Assembly: GCA_016872115.1 (NCBI GenBank) | Contig: VHBC01000007.1 | Location: forward strand, 1-64,000 | Direction of reading: 5' to 3' | DNA: 64,000 nt | From: Sphingomonadales bacterium | GTDB lineage: Bacteria > Bacteroidota > Bacteroidia > Flavobacteriales_D > Crocinitomicaceae | Part shown: in pieces, positions 16,654 through 25,159 of the stretch | Numbering within the stretch: position 1 is the first letter of the stretch | Layout of the letters: each line of letters starts with the position of its first letter | The notes under the pieces: generated by a model | Seen by the model: the letters and a program-made list of their open reading frames with translations, nothing else | Database searches by the model: none | Told to the model about the DNA's origin: nothing | Program-made: the position numbers and the translations under genes

Positions 16654-18885
16654 ATGAAAAATTTTGTATTATGGGCGCTATTATTTAGCGTTCCAACCTT
16701 TGCTCAGCAAGGTGTTGTCGGTTTTGTGTACGACGCGCAAAATCAAAAACCCATTCAGGGTGTTATTATTTCTATTCCCGCGTTTCAAATTCAAATCCGT
16801 TCTGATGAACAAGGGAGGTTTGCGTTCCCATTTACCTGGGCTGATCAACAAGCCCTGCGTCTCAAGCACTCCGATTACCGTGTTCTTGATACCGTTGTTC
16901 TTGGAGGTGTATCTAACTTACGTTTTACACTTCAGCTAGGTCACATGACTACAGAAGAAGTTACCGTTAGTGGTCAACAACTAGCAGCCCGCAATAAAAA
17001 TACCGTGCCAATAGAAGTGAAGAACATCAAAGACCTTCAATTATCTGGCGCCATGAATGTCCCGGAGTTAATTACCAAAATACCAGGTGTTTATAATAGC
17101 AGTTTGGGAAATGGCATTGCAAAACCCGTCATTCGCGGGATGCAAGGGATGCGCGTGCTGATGCTTGTCAACGGTCTTCGGCTCGAGAACCAACAGTGGG
17201 GTGGAGACCACGGAATAGGTATCGGTGAACTAGCGCTTGGTTCTGTAGAAGTCATTAAAGGCCCGGCATCGGTGCTTTATGGTGCAGATGCTTTAGGTGG
17301 TGTCATTTATTTAGTCGATGAATCCTACGCGCGTATTGGCCAACAAACGCTAGAACTACAACAAAAATGGAATCAGAGCACCAGCGGCACTACATCTAGT
17401 ATTTTATACAAAAATAGCCAAGGCAATAAGCGCTTGCTTTTAGCCGGGAGCTATGCAAATCATGCCGATTTTCTTTTGCCAAATGGGCTTTATGCCAAGA
17501 ACTCTCGCTTTAATGAAGCCGTAGGCAAGATTTCTTATTCTTGGTTTAAGTCCAATCAGGTGCATCAGCTGCGCTATGCTTTCAATAATACAGTTACGGG
17601 CATTCCAGGTCACACACATGATACCTTAGCTACTCCGCTGAGTTTCCAAGTTCCAATTCAAGGCAGACGCTATTCTCTTCCTGCTCAATTTTTTACCAAT
17701 CAACTTTTGAGTTATGAGTACAAGCGTTTTTGGAAGGGCAATGAAGTCCAACTACTTCTGGGCCAAACCCATAACCGTTTGGTTGAATACGACGAAAAAG
17801 TGAGCAAGCCTTTTATGGAAATGGATTTGTTCAATTCGAGCTACCAAGCAAAATTGTCAAAAAAATGGCAGCGTCAGCAACTCGTTTTAGGCGCTGCTGG
17901 CATGCTGCAATTCAACCTCAATTCACCTATTGCTGCCGATCAGCTTTTGCCAGATGCGCGCACTTTTGATCAAGGTCTTTTTGCGTTGTATAAAATTGAA
18001 TTTTCCAATAGGCAGCTTGTTCAAATTGGTGTCCGACAAGATGTGCGTTGGATTCAAACCTTATCTGATTCAATTGCGCTTAAAAAATTGTATGCAAGCC
18101 CTAATCTTTCTGCCGGTTGGTCATGGCAAATGCATTCTCAGTTGCGTCAAAGACTTAATTTTTCAAGTGGTTTTCGGGCGCCTCACCTCAGCGAATTACT
18201 GGCCAACGGTTTCCATCATGGCGCTTTGCGTTACGAAATTGGCGATACAAGTTTGGCGCCTGAGCGTAGCTTGCAGCTCGATTGGTTTACTGAATTTACT
18301 GCCGAGCATGGTGACTTTTCAATCAATCCGTATCACGCATGGCTCAAGGATTACATCTACCTTCAGCCAAATGGTTCATCCATGGACGGCATTCCCGTTT
18401 TTGAATATGCGCAACTTCAAGATGGCAGGCTTTACGGTGTTGACCTGAGCGCACACTATCATCCGCATTGGCTGCATAACCTGCATTGGGAGGGCAATTT
18501 TTCTTACATTCAATTCTCGAGCTCGAAAGACAGCGCCATTTCCTTATTGCCACCTAGCCGTTTACAAAATGAACTTAAATACCACTGGGATTTCTCTAGT
18601 AAGGTCAAGAAAGTAGAGCTTAGTTTAAGTCATTTGTGGATGGCTGCTCAGAACCGGGTAGCATTTTTGGAAACACCGAGTCAAAATTATCAGGTGATCA
18701 ACCTAAATGCCCGTTTGTATTTCGAATACAAAGGAAATTGGCTACTACAAACTGGCGTGCGTAATTTAACCAACGCCAACTACATCGATCATCTGTCTCG
18801 ATTAAAAAACATAGGAATGCCGGGTCCTGGTAGGCATTTTTATCTCAGTTTAAAATACCAGGTTCAAAATCAAATTAAAAAATAA
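16654..18885 (+). CDS. TonB-dependent receptor, probably metal related
   Basis: This outer-membrane beta-barrel has 743 residues. It has a signal peptide (about 1-17), a CarboxypepD_reg-like domain (GVVGFVYDAQNQKPIQGVII onward, about 19-100), and a plug domain with PGVYNSSLGNGIAKPVIRGM and VEVIKGPASVLYGADALGGVI (about 140-225). The barrel ends in an aromatic C-terminal segment (HFYLSLKYQVQNQIKK). The plug loop ENQQWGGDHGIG and the extracellular loop GIPGHTHDTLATP are His containing, as in zinc/copper-type receptors. The flanking His-rich and Cys-rich small genes support metal or metallophore uptake, but the substrate is not proven. Confidence 0.9.
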   Translation: MKNFVLWALLFSVPTFAQQGVVGFVYDAQNQKPIQGVIISIPAFQIQIRSDEQGRFAFPFTWADQQALRLKHSDYRVLDTVVLGGVSNLRFTLQLGHMTTEEVTVSGQQLAARNKNTVPIEVKNIKDLQLSGAMNVPELITKIPGVYNSSLGNGIAKPVIRGMQGMRVLMLVNGLRLENQQWGGDHGIGIGELALGSVEVIKGPASVLYGADALGGVIYLVDESYARIGQQTLELQQKWNQSTSGTTSSILYKNSQGNKRLLLAGSYANHADFLLPNGLYAKNSRFNEAVGKISYSWFKSNQVHQLRYAFNNTVTGIPGHTHDTLATPLSFQVPIQGRRYSLPAQFFTNQLLSYEYKRFWKGNEVQLLLGQTHNRLVEYDEKVSKPFMEMDLFNSSYQAKLSKKWQRQQLVLGAAGMLQFNLNSPIAADQLLPDARTFDQGLFALYKIEFSNRQLVQIGVRQDVRWIQTLSDSIALKKLYASPNLSAGWSWQMHSQLRQRLNFSSGFRAPHLSELLANGFHHGALRYEIGDTSLAPERSLQLDWFTEFTAEHGDFSINPYHAWLKDYIYLQPNGSSMDGIPVFEYAQLQDGRLYGVDLSAHYHPHWLHNLHWEGNFSYIQFSSSKDSAISLLPPSRLQNELKYHWDFSSKVKKVELSLSHLWMAAQNRVAFLETPSQNYQVINLNARLYFEYKGNWLLQTGVRNLTNANYIDHLSRLKNIGMPGPGRHFYLSLKYQVQNQIKK

Positions 18886-18891
18886 AAAAAA

Positions 18892-19101
18892 ATGAAAAAA
18901 ATGATTTTAAGTGCAGTCGTATTGGGTTTTTTGACCCTTTCTTGCGGAAAAAACAAATGCGCAGAATGCCATTATGATGGGCCAAATGGCGAGGTGGAAA
19001 TGGGCGTTTACTGTGGTGATTCGCTACATGATTTAGAGGAATTAGGAACTTATACTGATAGCCTAGGGACTTCTTACGTAGTTCATTGCGGTGAGCATTA
19101 A
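18892..19101 (+). CDS. Small Cys-rich lipoprotein
   Basis: The 69-aa product has a lipoprotein signal with lipobox LTLSC (Cys18) and, in the mature part, four more cysteines in KNKCAECHYD, VYCGD and VVHCGEH, with nearby histidines. It starts 6 bp after the receptor stop in an A-rich stretch; an in-frame ATG at 18901 is an alternative start. No family is recognised. Position and ligand-like residues suggest a periplasmic-face accessory of the TonB-dependent receptor. Confidence 0.72.
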   Translation: MKKMILSAVVLGFLTLSCGKNKCAECHYDGPNGEVEMGVYCGDSLHDLEELGTYTDSLGTSYVVHCGEH

Positions 19102-19156
19102 AGCCAAGAACTTTTCAACATTTCTCGGATTTGTTGATAAGTGCAAACCCGATAAG

Positions 19157-19187
19157 TTGTCAAGATGACACAAAGGGCCTAATTTTA
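19157..19187 (+). promoter_or_regulatory. Dyad-rich promoter of the TPR-ComA-WD40 operon
   Basis: TTG (19157-19159), 20 bp, TAATTTTA (19180-19187, one mismatch from TAnnTTTG). A perfect palindrome TGTCA-AGA-TGACA (19158-19170) lies between the two elements. Two direct copies of GATAAGT (19136-19142 and 19151-19157) sit upstream, the second touching the -33. The -7 falls inside the inverted repeat listed at 19174-19204. The arrangement looks like a regulated promoter; all of this is motif inference. Confidence 0.45.
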
Positions 19188-19204
19188 TATAAGAATTGGG
19201 CCCT
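19174..19204. repeat. Inverted repeat abutting the TPR gene start codon
   Basis: The left arm AGGGCCTAATT (19174-19184) pairs with AATTGGGCCCT (19194-19204) around a 9-nt AT-rich centre, with one T/G pair as the only imperfection. It ends directly before the ATG at 19205. It covers the predicted -7 box and transcription start, so a DNA operator is more likely than an mRNA hairpin, although an RNA role is possible if transcription starts further upstream. Confidence 0.6.
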
Positions 19205-20602
19205 ATGTTTGACGACGACGAAGAAGACTACACCGACAGCAGCTTAAGTGAAGACATCGAGCACTTCGAGGCCCACCTGAAAGGTCAAACCTTAAATTTT
19301 ATTGACAGCGACCGCCTAGAAGGCCTAATTGACCACTACCTCATTCAAGGACAATTCAACAAAGCGAAAATTGCCGCAGAATTTGGAATTTACCAATTTG
19401 CCTACAACCCAATGTTTAAGCTCCGCAAAGCCCAAGCTTTAGGTGGTTTAGGTTTACTACAAGAGGCCTTAGATTGTGTCATACAACTCGAAAAGCAAGA
19501 GCTAGAAAGTGCTGAACTTTATTTGACAAAAGCCTCCATTCACGCTCAACAACGCGAACACAAGCAAGCCATCCGTTACTTCAAGCTGGCGCTTGAGCAT
19601 TCTGACCCTGCTGAGCACGATTACATTTACCTCGATATCGCCATCGAATTCGAGCGCTTGCAGCAATACCAAGACGCCATAGACACGCTTCATCAAGCCC
19701 TTAGGGCCAACATACATAACGAAGCTGCACTCTATGAACTCGGGCGGTGCTACGACGCGCTGGGTGCCACAGAGGCATCCATTGACGCTTATCTCAAATT
19801 TATTGATGAGCAACCCTTCTCAAGCACTGCTTGGTACAACTTAGGCAATGCCTACAGTAAAATGGAAAACTACGATAAAGCCGTCTGGGCTTATGAATAC
19901 GCCATTCTGATCAACGAAGAATTCGGTCCTGCTCATTTCAATCTCGGTAATGCATTTTTATCGCTAGAAAAATACCACAAAGCCATCGAACATTTCGAGC
20001 TCTGCATGAAGCACGACGGCGATGACGCCATGGCCCTTTGCTATATCGGAGAATCCTACGAACAGCTGAATGAATTAGCACTTTCGAAGCATTACTACAA
20101 ACTCAGCATTGACCTCGAACCAATGTTGCCAGAAGCCTGGTTGGGCTTAGGAATAGTGGAAGATTTACTTGGCTCTACCAAAGAAGGTATTGTCTTAATT
20201 CAAAAAGCCCTTGATTACGACCCAGAAAATGCGGGCATTCACCACGTTTTAGCTGGCGCATACCAAAAAATTGACCTCCGAACTGAAGCCGACTATCACT
20301 ACCTTAAAAGTCTTGAAATCCTGCCTGATGACCAAGAGGCTCTTTCGGATTACATCAGTTTTCTCTCAGAAGAGTCCTTGTCGGGTGCACAAGCATTTTT
20401 ATTGGCTTTTGAATCCCAACAACCCCAGTTATTAGATATCAAGCTTCATTTGGTCAATGTCAAATGGCAACTTGGTCAACACACCGAAGCAAAGCATCTG
20501 TACCGCCAATGTTTAGAACAAGATGCCACGCACTCTAAAACCATTTTTGAAATCAATCCGAAGCTCCTAGACGACTCCGATTTTTTATACTTAGCTGATT
20601 AA
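19205..20602 (+). CDS. Tetratricopeptide-repeat protein
   Basis: The 465-aa cytosolic protein has a very acidic N-terminus (MFDDDEEDYTDSSLSEDIEHFEAHL) and then about ten TPR units. Clear ones are DHYLIQGQFNKAKIAAEFGI, TAWYNLGNAYSKMENYDKAVWAYEYAI, GPAHFNLGNAFLSLEKYHKAIEHFELC and PEAWLGLGIVEDLLGSTKEGIVLIQKAL (listed in part). There is no signal peptide. The ATG at 19205 is preferred to the TTG at 19196 because that one lies inside the inverted repeat. It is the first gene of a four-gene operon, 2 bp before the ComA-like gene. It is probably a protein-interaction scaffold; partners are unknown. Confidence 0.9.
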   Translation: MFDDDEEDYTDSSLSEDIEHFEAHLKGQTLNFIDSDRLEGLIDHYLIQGQFNKAKIAAEFGIYQFAYNPMFKLRKAQALGGLGLLQEALDCVIQLEKQELESAELYLTKASIHAQQREHKQAIRYFKLALEHSDPAEHDYIYLDIAIEFERLQQYQDAIDTLHQALRANIHNEAALYELGRCYDALGATEASIDAYLKFIDEQPFSSTAWYNLGNAYSKMENYDKAVWAYEYAILINEEFGPAHFNLGNAFLSLEKYHKAIEHFELCMKHDGDDAMALCYIGESYEQLNELALSKHYYKLSIDLEPMLPEAWLGLGIVEDLLGSTKEGIVLIQKALDYDPENAGIHHVLAGAYQKIDLRTEADYHYLKSLEILPDDQEALSDYISFLSEESLSGAQAFLLAFESQQPQLLDIKLHLVNVKWQLGQHTEAKHLYRQCLEQDATHSKTIFEINPKLLDDSDFLYLAD

Positions 20603-20604
20603 TC

Positions 20605-21429
20605 ATGAACTTCAAACTTTCTTTTATACCTAAACGCAGTGAAAAACCCCGTAATACGGGCGTAACCATGATGATGGATAAAGGTCTTGGTCTCCAAGAA
20701 ACCGAACACTTTATTGAAGCCTCTGGACACTTAACAGATATTGTTAAGTTTGGTTTTGGAACTGCATTTGTGACGGGCCAGCTAGAAGAAAAAATCAAAA
20801 TGTACAAAGAGGCAGGTATCAGACCTTATTTTGGTGGTACCCTCTTCGAAGCTTTTTACGCCCGCGGTATGTTCAATAATTTTGTCAAGTTGCTCGATAA
20901 ATACGACCTCGATCTCGCTGAAATCTCTGATGGCTCTATCATTATTCCCCACGACGAAAAATGTAAGCTTATTCATGAATTATCCCAAACGCGTACCGTT
21001 CTTTCCGAGGTAGGTTCAAAAGACAGCGGTATCATGATTTCTCCGGCCAAATGGGTTCGCCTCATGAAAGCCGAATTGGCAGCCGGTAGCTGGAAAGTTA
21101 TTGCAGAAGGCAGAGAGGCTGGCAATGTAGGCGTATTCCGACCAAACGGAACCGCACACACCATGCTTATCAATCGCATTATTGCCAATGTCAAGCCCGA
21201 AGACATCTTATGGGAAGCGCCACAAAAAAACCAACAAGTTTGGTTTATCAAACTGTTTGGCGCTGAGGTAAACCTCGGCAATATTGCCCCAAATGACCTC
21301 ATTCCACTCGAATGCTTGCGCCTAGGTCTTCGTGGTGACACTTTCTTTGATTTCTTGCCAAAATCATACGCAGACCGCCTCAAACAAGTCAATGATGAGT
21401 CAGACGACGACTTAAGCGATGAGCAATAA
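20605..21429 (+). CDS. Phosphosulfolactate synthase (ComA family)
   Basis: ComA adds sulfite to phosphoenolpyruvate to give phosphosulfolactate, the first step of coenzyme M synthesis in methanogens; homologues occur in bacteria that do not make coenzyme M. The 274-aa protein shows the family motifs MMMDKGLG (about 18-25), DIVKFGFGTAF, GGTLFEAFYARG, LAEISDGSI, VLSEVG, IAEGREAGNVGVF, WEAPQKNQQVWFI, EVNLGNIAP and LRLGLRGDTFF. The phosphate- and magnesium-site residues look intact. In Bacteroidota it may feed sulfonate or sulfonolipid metabolism, which is inference. It lies between a TPR and a WD40 gene and overlaps the latter by 11 bp. Confidence 0.9.
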   Translation: MNFKLSFIPKRSEKPRNTGVTMMMDKGLGLQETEHFIEASGHLTDIVKFGFGTAFVTGQLEEKIKMYKEAGIRPYFGGTLFEAFYARGMFNNFVKLLDKYDLDLAEISDGSIIIPHDEKCKLIHELSQTRTVLSEVGSKDSGIMISPAKWVRLMKAELAAGSWKVIAEGREAGNVGVFRPNGTAHTMLINRIIANVKPEDILWEAPQKNQQVWFIKLFGAEVNLGNIAPNDLIPLECLRLGLRGDTFFDFLPKSYADRLKQVNDESDDDLSDEQ

Positions 21430-22330
21430 TAACCCCACGCTACCTTATTTTAAATTCCAACAATTAAGTGGTCACCAAGGGCCTATTTATGCGCTTAGCC
21501 AAGACAACTCTTTTTTTTATTCGGCAGCTGCCGACAAATTTGTAGCGCGTTGGCATCAATCAAATGGCCATCAGGATCACTTTGCCGTACGCTGCACCCA
21601 AGCGCCTTTTAGTTTATTTGTAGAACCCGCATTACATCATTTAGTAATTGGCTTATCTGACGGACACATTCATGTCATAGATACTCAGCAAAAACAAGAG
21701 GTCAAAAACCTAATTGTGCACCAAAGTGCTGTCTTTGCCATCAATTTTAATAGGTTTCTGCAACAATATTATACCGCCGATGCCGACGGATTATTGGCTA
21801 TCTGGGACGCTGATTGGCAATTATTGCTTCAAATACCTTTAGCCTGCGGGAAAATCCGTCAGATTGAAATCGCTCCCGATGGAAAATTTCTATTGTTAGC
21901 CTGTGCCGATGGGATCATTCGAAAGCTAGACACCACCTTTTTCAACGAAGATTTTCAGTTTAAAGCCCATTCAGATGCTTGTACAACATTAACTATAATT
22001 GAAAACGGAAATATCTTGAGCGCTGGCAAGGACGCTTATGTCAGGCGCTGGACCGCCGGGGGGCAGCAAATCAACGCTTTTCCAGCGCATTTAGGAACCA
22101 TCTATCAGCTTAAAATTTTAAATACACCTCATTACGTGACCGCCTCGCGGGACAAAACCATCAAAATTTGGGATCTTCAAACAGATCAAATTGTACAGCG
22201 TATCGACCTTCAAATGGCTGGGCATCGGCATTCAATCAATACCGTGTTGTGTACAGAAAACGGATTTTTAAGTGCCGGCGACGATAAAAGAATTATCGAA
22301 TGGCGCTTTTCCAATTCAAAAACACCTTAA
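21419..22330 (+). CDS. WD40-repeat protein
   Basis: The 303-aa protein is a predicted seven-bladed beta-propeller with recognisable WD repeats: FQQLSGHQGPIYALSQD with FVARWHQ, AVFAINFNRF with LLAIWDADW, and FKAHSDACTTLTI with AYVRRWTAGG. FPAHLGTIYQL with KTIKIWDLQ and GHRHSINTVL with RIIEWRF complete the set. There is no signal peptide, so it should be cytosolic. The start lies inside the comA-like gene (11-bp overlap), indicating coupled translation. WD40 propellers dock proteins; the physical link to a TPR protein and ComA suggests a complex, which remains untested. Confidence 0.9.
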   Translation: MSNNNPTLPYFKFQQLSGHQGPIYALSQDNSFFYSAAADKFVARWHQSNGHQDHFAVRCTQAPFSLFVEPALHHLVIGLSDGHIHVIDTQQKQEVKNLIVHQSAVFAINFNRFLQQYYTADADGLLAIWDADWQLLLQIPLACGKIRQIEIAPDGKFLLLACADGIIRKLDTTFFNEDFQFKAHSDACTTLTIIENGNILSAGKDAYVRRWTAGGQQINAFPAHLGTIYQLKILNTPHYVTASRDKTIKIWDLQTDQIVQRIDLQMAGHRHSINTVLCTENGFLSAGDDKRIIEWRFSNSKTP

Positions 22331-22339
22331 TTTTAACAC

Positions 22340-24547
22340 ATGAAATCGCTGCTCTTGTTTTTTGTGTTTATCAGCGTACAAGCCACAGCGCAGTTTCAGT
22401 TCAATTTCACCAATTATATTCCAGTTGTTTCCGATGGCCAATCGCTCCAAAAGGCTTGGTCTGGGGGGCTGAATAACCCACAGTTTTCCAGTTTAGACTA
22501 CGATTTCGATGGCGACGACGACCTTTTGGTCTTCGATCGCAGTGCCAATCAGCTACGGGTTTTCAAACACCAAGTTTCAGGTGTTGCGCATTCCTATGAA
22601 TTAGACCCTCGGGCCCATTTATTTTTTCCTGCCGAGCTTACCTATCGAGTGACTACTTATGACTACGACCAAGACGGAAGAAAAGATTTATTTTGCTATG
22701 CGGTAGGTGGCCTCAGGGCTTACAGGAATATCGGCTCAGCTGCTACTGGTCTGCAATGGCAAGTGTATAGCCCTTATTTGGTATCCAATTATGAAGGCCC
22801 TGTCTTGAATTTGTATGTCAGTGGAGCCGATATTCCTGCTTTGGTCGATGTGGAAGGCGATGGCGATATGGATATTTTGACTTACCACATAAGTGGAGAA
22901 TACCTACAGTATCATCAAAACCAAAGCCAAGAGTTGTATGGGCACTCGGATTCTTTGGTGTTTATCCTTAAAAATAGATGTTGGGGGAAATACCGAGAAG
23001 ACGTTACCTCAAACATACTTTTTTTAAATGATCAAAGCCCTCATTGCACTGACGGCAATGTTGTAAATCCTCAACTTAAACCGGACGAGGCACCTAAGGC
23101 GCATGCTGGATCTACTGTTTTGGCTATTGACCTCGACCAATCAGGCGTCCTGGACCTCGTTTTGGGCGATGTCGCTTATGGCAATCTCATTCGCCTCATC
23201 AATGGAGGTACAGCGCCAAATACCAATTCGGCGATGGTCAGTGCAGATTACAACTTTCCGAGTAACACAACGCCAGCAAACGTTCTTATTTTTCCGGCGG
23301 CTTACTTTCTAGATATCGATTTTGATCAGCAAAAAGACCTCATAGTAGCGCCAAATGCCAATAATGTTTCCGAGAATGAAAACAGCGTCTGGTATTATAA
23401 AAATTTAGGAAGCAATCAAGCACCTGTTTTTACTTTTCAAGACAACGATTGGCTGCAAGGCGACATGATAGACCATGGCGCAGGCTCTGTGCCATTGGCC
23501 TACGATGTCAATTCTGATGGTCTGACGGATTTGTTAGTGGCCAATTTTTATGCTTACAAGCCCGTTTTGGATAAAACCGCCCGTATCGCATATTATCAAA
23601 ACATAGGCACGGCCACTGCACCACAATTGCTTCTCATCGATGAAGACTTTTTGAATCTATCTACCGCAAATTTAGGCTTGCGTTTGCTGCCTGCTTTAGG
23701 AGACCTCAATGCCGATAATAAACCTGATTTGATCTTAGGGAAAGACGACGGCCAATTGATATATTTTAGTAACTCAAGTACAGGCACAAATCCAAGCTTT
23801 CAGTTGCAAGCTACGGCCCTTACAGATCAAAATAACCAAGTAATTCAAGTGCCGCTATTTTCAGCTCCTCAATTATTCGATTACAACCTAGATGGCTTAC
23901 TCGATCTCATCATTGGACATAAAGGTGGTTTATTGCAGTACTATCAAAATACCGGTTCTACGGCAAACCCCCAATTTACTTTAATTACAACGAATTTAGG
24001 TAGCGTCAACGTGCAGAGCAATGGTCCTGACGGCTTTGCTGTTCCGCATTTTTTTCGATACCTCGATACAACATATCTTCTGGTTGGTGCCCTCGATGGT
24101 TACATTCATTTTTATGACGGAATCAACGGAAATGCGAATGATGTATTCAATGAACGAAGCGCTGATTTTCTTGGTCTAAGTGCCCAAATTGGAGCCTACG
24201 CGGCGCCCGCTATTGCCAATTACGATAATGATAACCATTTAGAACTTTTGACAGGACAAGATTTGGGTGGTTTATTTTTACTCGAAAACGAGCCTGGTTC
24301 TGACTTGAGCGTTCAGCAAAATGCTTTGCCCGGATTAATAGTTTTTCCCAATCCAACTAAAGGTACTTTAAGATTAATGGGAATACAAGGAAATACAGAT
24401 GGCACAATCTTTAATTTACTCGGCCAGAAAGTAATTGGGTTAACCGATTTAATCGATCAATATACCATTGATATTTCTGATTTACCAACCGGAACTTATA
24501 TCTTGAAACTAGAAAACGGCCAGGGCACTGTTGTTGTGAAGCAATAA
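22340..24547 (+). CDS. FG-GAP/VCBS-repeat protein with T9SS type A sorting domain
   Basis: The 735-aa exported protein has a signal peptide (about 1-19, ending ATAQ). Many FG-GAP/VCBS units with Asp-rich calcium-loop motifs follow (SLDYDFDGDDDLLVFDRS, TTYDYDQDGRKDLFCY, DVEGDGDMDILTY, DVNSDGLTDLLVANF, DYNLDGLLDLIIGHKGG). The C-terminal secretion signal of about 70 residues starts near PGLIVFPNPTKGTLRL and has NLLGQKV and LPTGTYILKLENG, the T9SS type A pattern. It is therefore likely exported to the cell surface by the PorQ-containing system. It ends the four-gene operon, 9 bp after the WD40 gene. Confidence 0.92.
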   Translation: MKSLLLFFVFISVQATAQFQFNFTNYIPVVSDGQSLQKAWSGGLNNPQFSSLDYDFDGDDDLLVFDRSANQLRVFKHQVSGVAHSYELDPRAHLFFPAELTYRVTTYDYDQDGRKDLFCYAVGGLRAYRNIGSAATGLQWQVYSPYLVSNYEGPVLNLYVSGADIPALVDVEGDGDMDILTYHISGEYLQYHQNQSQELYGHSDSLVFILKNRCWGKYREDVTSNILFLNDQSPHCTDGNVVNPQLKPDEAPKAHAGSTVLAIDLDQSGVLDLVLGDVAYGNLIRLINGGTAPNTNSAMVSADYNFPSNTTPANVLIFPAAYFLDIDFDQQKDLIVAPNANNVSENENSVWYYKNLGSNQAPVFTFQDNDWLQGDMIDHGAGSVPLAYDVNSDGLTDLLVANFYAYKPVLDKTARIAYYQNIGTATAPQLLLIDEDFLNLSTANLGLRLLPALGDLNADNKPDLILGKDDGQLIYFSNSSTGTNPSFQLQATALTDQNNQVIQVPLFSAPQLFDYNLDGLLDLIIGHKGGLLQYYQNTGSTANPQFTLITTNLGSVNVQSNGPDGFAVPHFFRYLDTTYLLVGALDGYIHFYDGINGNANDVFNERSADFLGLSAQIGAYAAPAIANYDNDNHLELLTGQDLGGLFLLENEPGSDLSVQQNALPGLIVFPNPTKGTLRLMGIQGNTDGTIFNLLGQKVIGLTDLIDQYTIDISDLPTGTYILKLENGQGTVVVKQ

Positions 24548-24550
24548 TTA

Positions 24551-25159
24551 TTACTTGATTTGAAGCTCGAGTAGCGTTTGGCCATTGAGCTCAGCGCGCA
24601 ATACATCTCCGATTGCAACAGGACCCACCCCTGCAGGTGTTCCAGTAAAAATAAGATCTCCGGTTTTTAAGGTCATGTACTGAGAAACGTAGGCAATGAT
24701 TTGGTCGATGCTAAATATAAAGTCTTTTGGATTTCCCGTTTGGCGTAGGATGTCATTTTGAAACAACTTGAATTCTGCGCCCATTAAATCAATTTCTGTT
24801 TTTGGAATCCAGGTAGAGGAGAGGGGTGCGCTGTGGTCAAAGCCTTTTGCTCTTTCCCATGGTAAGCCTTTTTCCTTACACTGTTGTTGGATATCTCGGG
24901 CAGTGAAATCAATACCGAGTGTAAAGTGCGTGTAGTATTTGTGTGCAAAAGTTGGAGAGATGTGTTTTCCTACTTTTTCTATGCGCACCACAAGTTCACA
25001 TTCGAAATGGAGATCCGAGGTGAATTGAGGAAAATAAAAATGACCTTCCTTGAGTAAAGCTGTATCGGGTTTAAGGAAGTAGAGGGGTTCGGTTGGGAGG
25101 TCCGAGTTCATTTCCTTGGCATGTGCCGCATAGTTGCGTCCGATACAAATGATTTTCAT
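24551..25159 (-). CDS. Fumarylacetoacetate hydrolase-family protein
   Basis: The 202-aa protein has the short FAH fold seen in acylpyruvases and oxaloacetate decarboxylase/tautomerase (FAHD1/YcgM type). Motifs are CIGRNYAAHAKEMN (5-18), LYFLKPDTALL, the metal ligands in FECELVVRI (ExE), GIDFTARDIQ, KGFDHSAPL, and LKTGDLIFTGTPAGVGPV. It probably hydrolyses or tautomerises a 2-oxo acid such as acylpyruvate or oxaloacetate. The start overlaps the exonuclease stop by 4 bp, so they form one transcript with the E2 gene upstream. Confidence 0.92.
   Translation of the reverse strand: MKIICIGRNYAAHAKEMNSDLPTEPLYFLKPDTALLKEGHFYFPQFTSDLHFECELVVRIEKVGKHISPTFAHKYYTHFTLGIDFTARDIQQQCKEKGLPWERAKGFDHSAPLSSTWIPKTEIDLMGAEFKLFQNDILRQTGNPKDFIFSIDQIIAYVSQYMTLKTGDLIFTGTPAGVGPVAIGDVLRAELNGQTLLELQIK

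Noticed and set aside
20973-21392. 139-codon frame antisense to the ComA-like gene
   Set aside because: No motif and no start context; the sense frame carries continuous ComA motifs.
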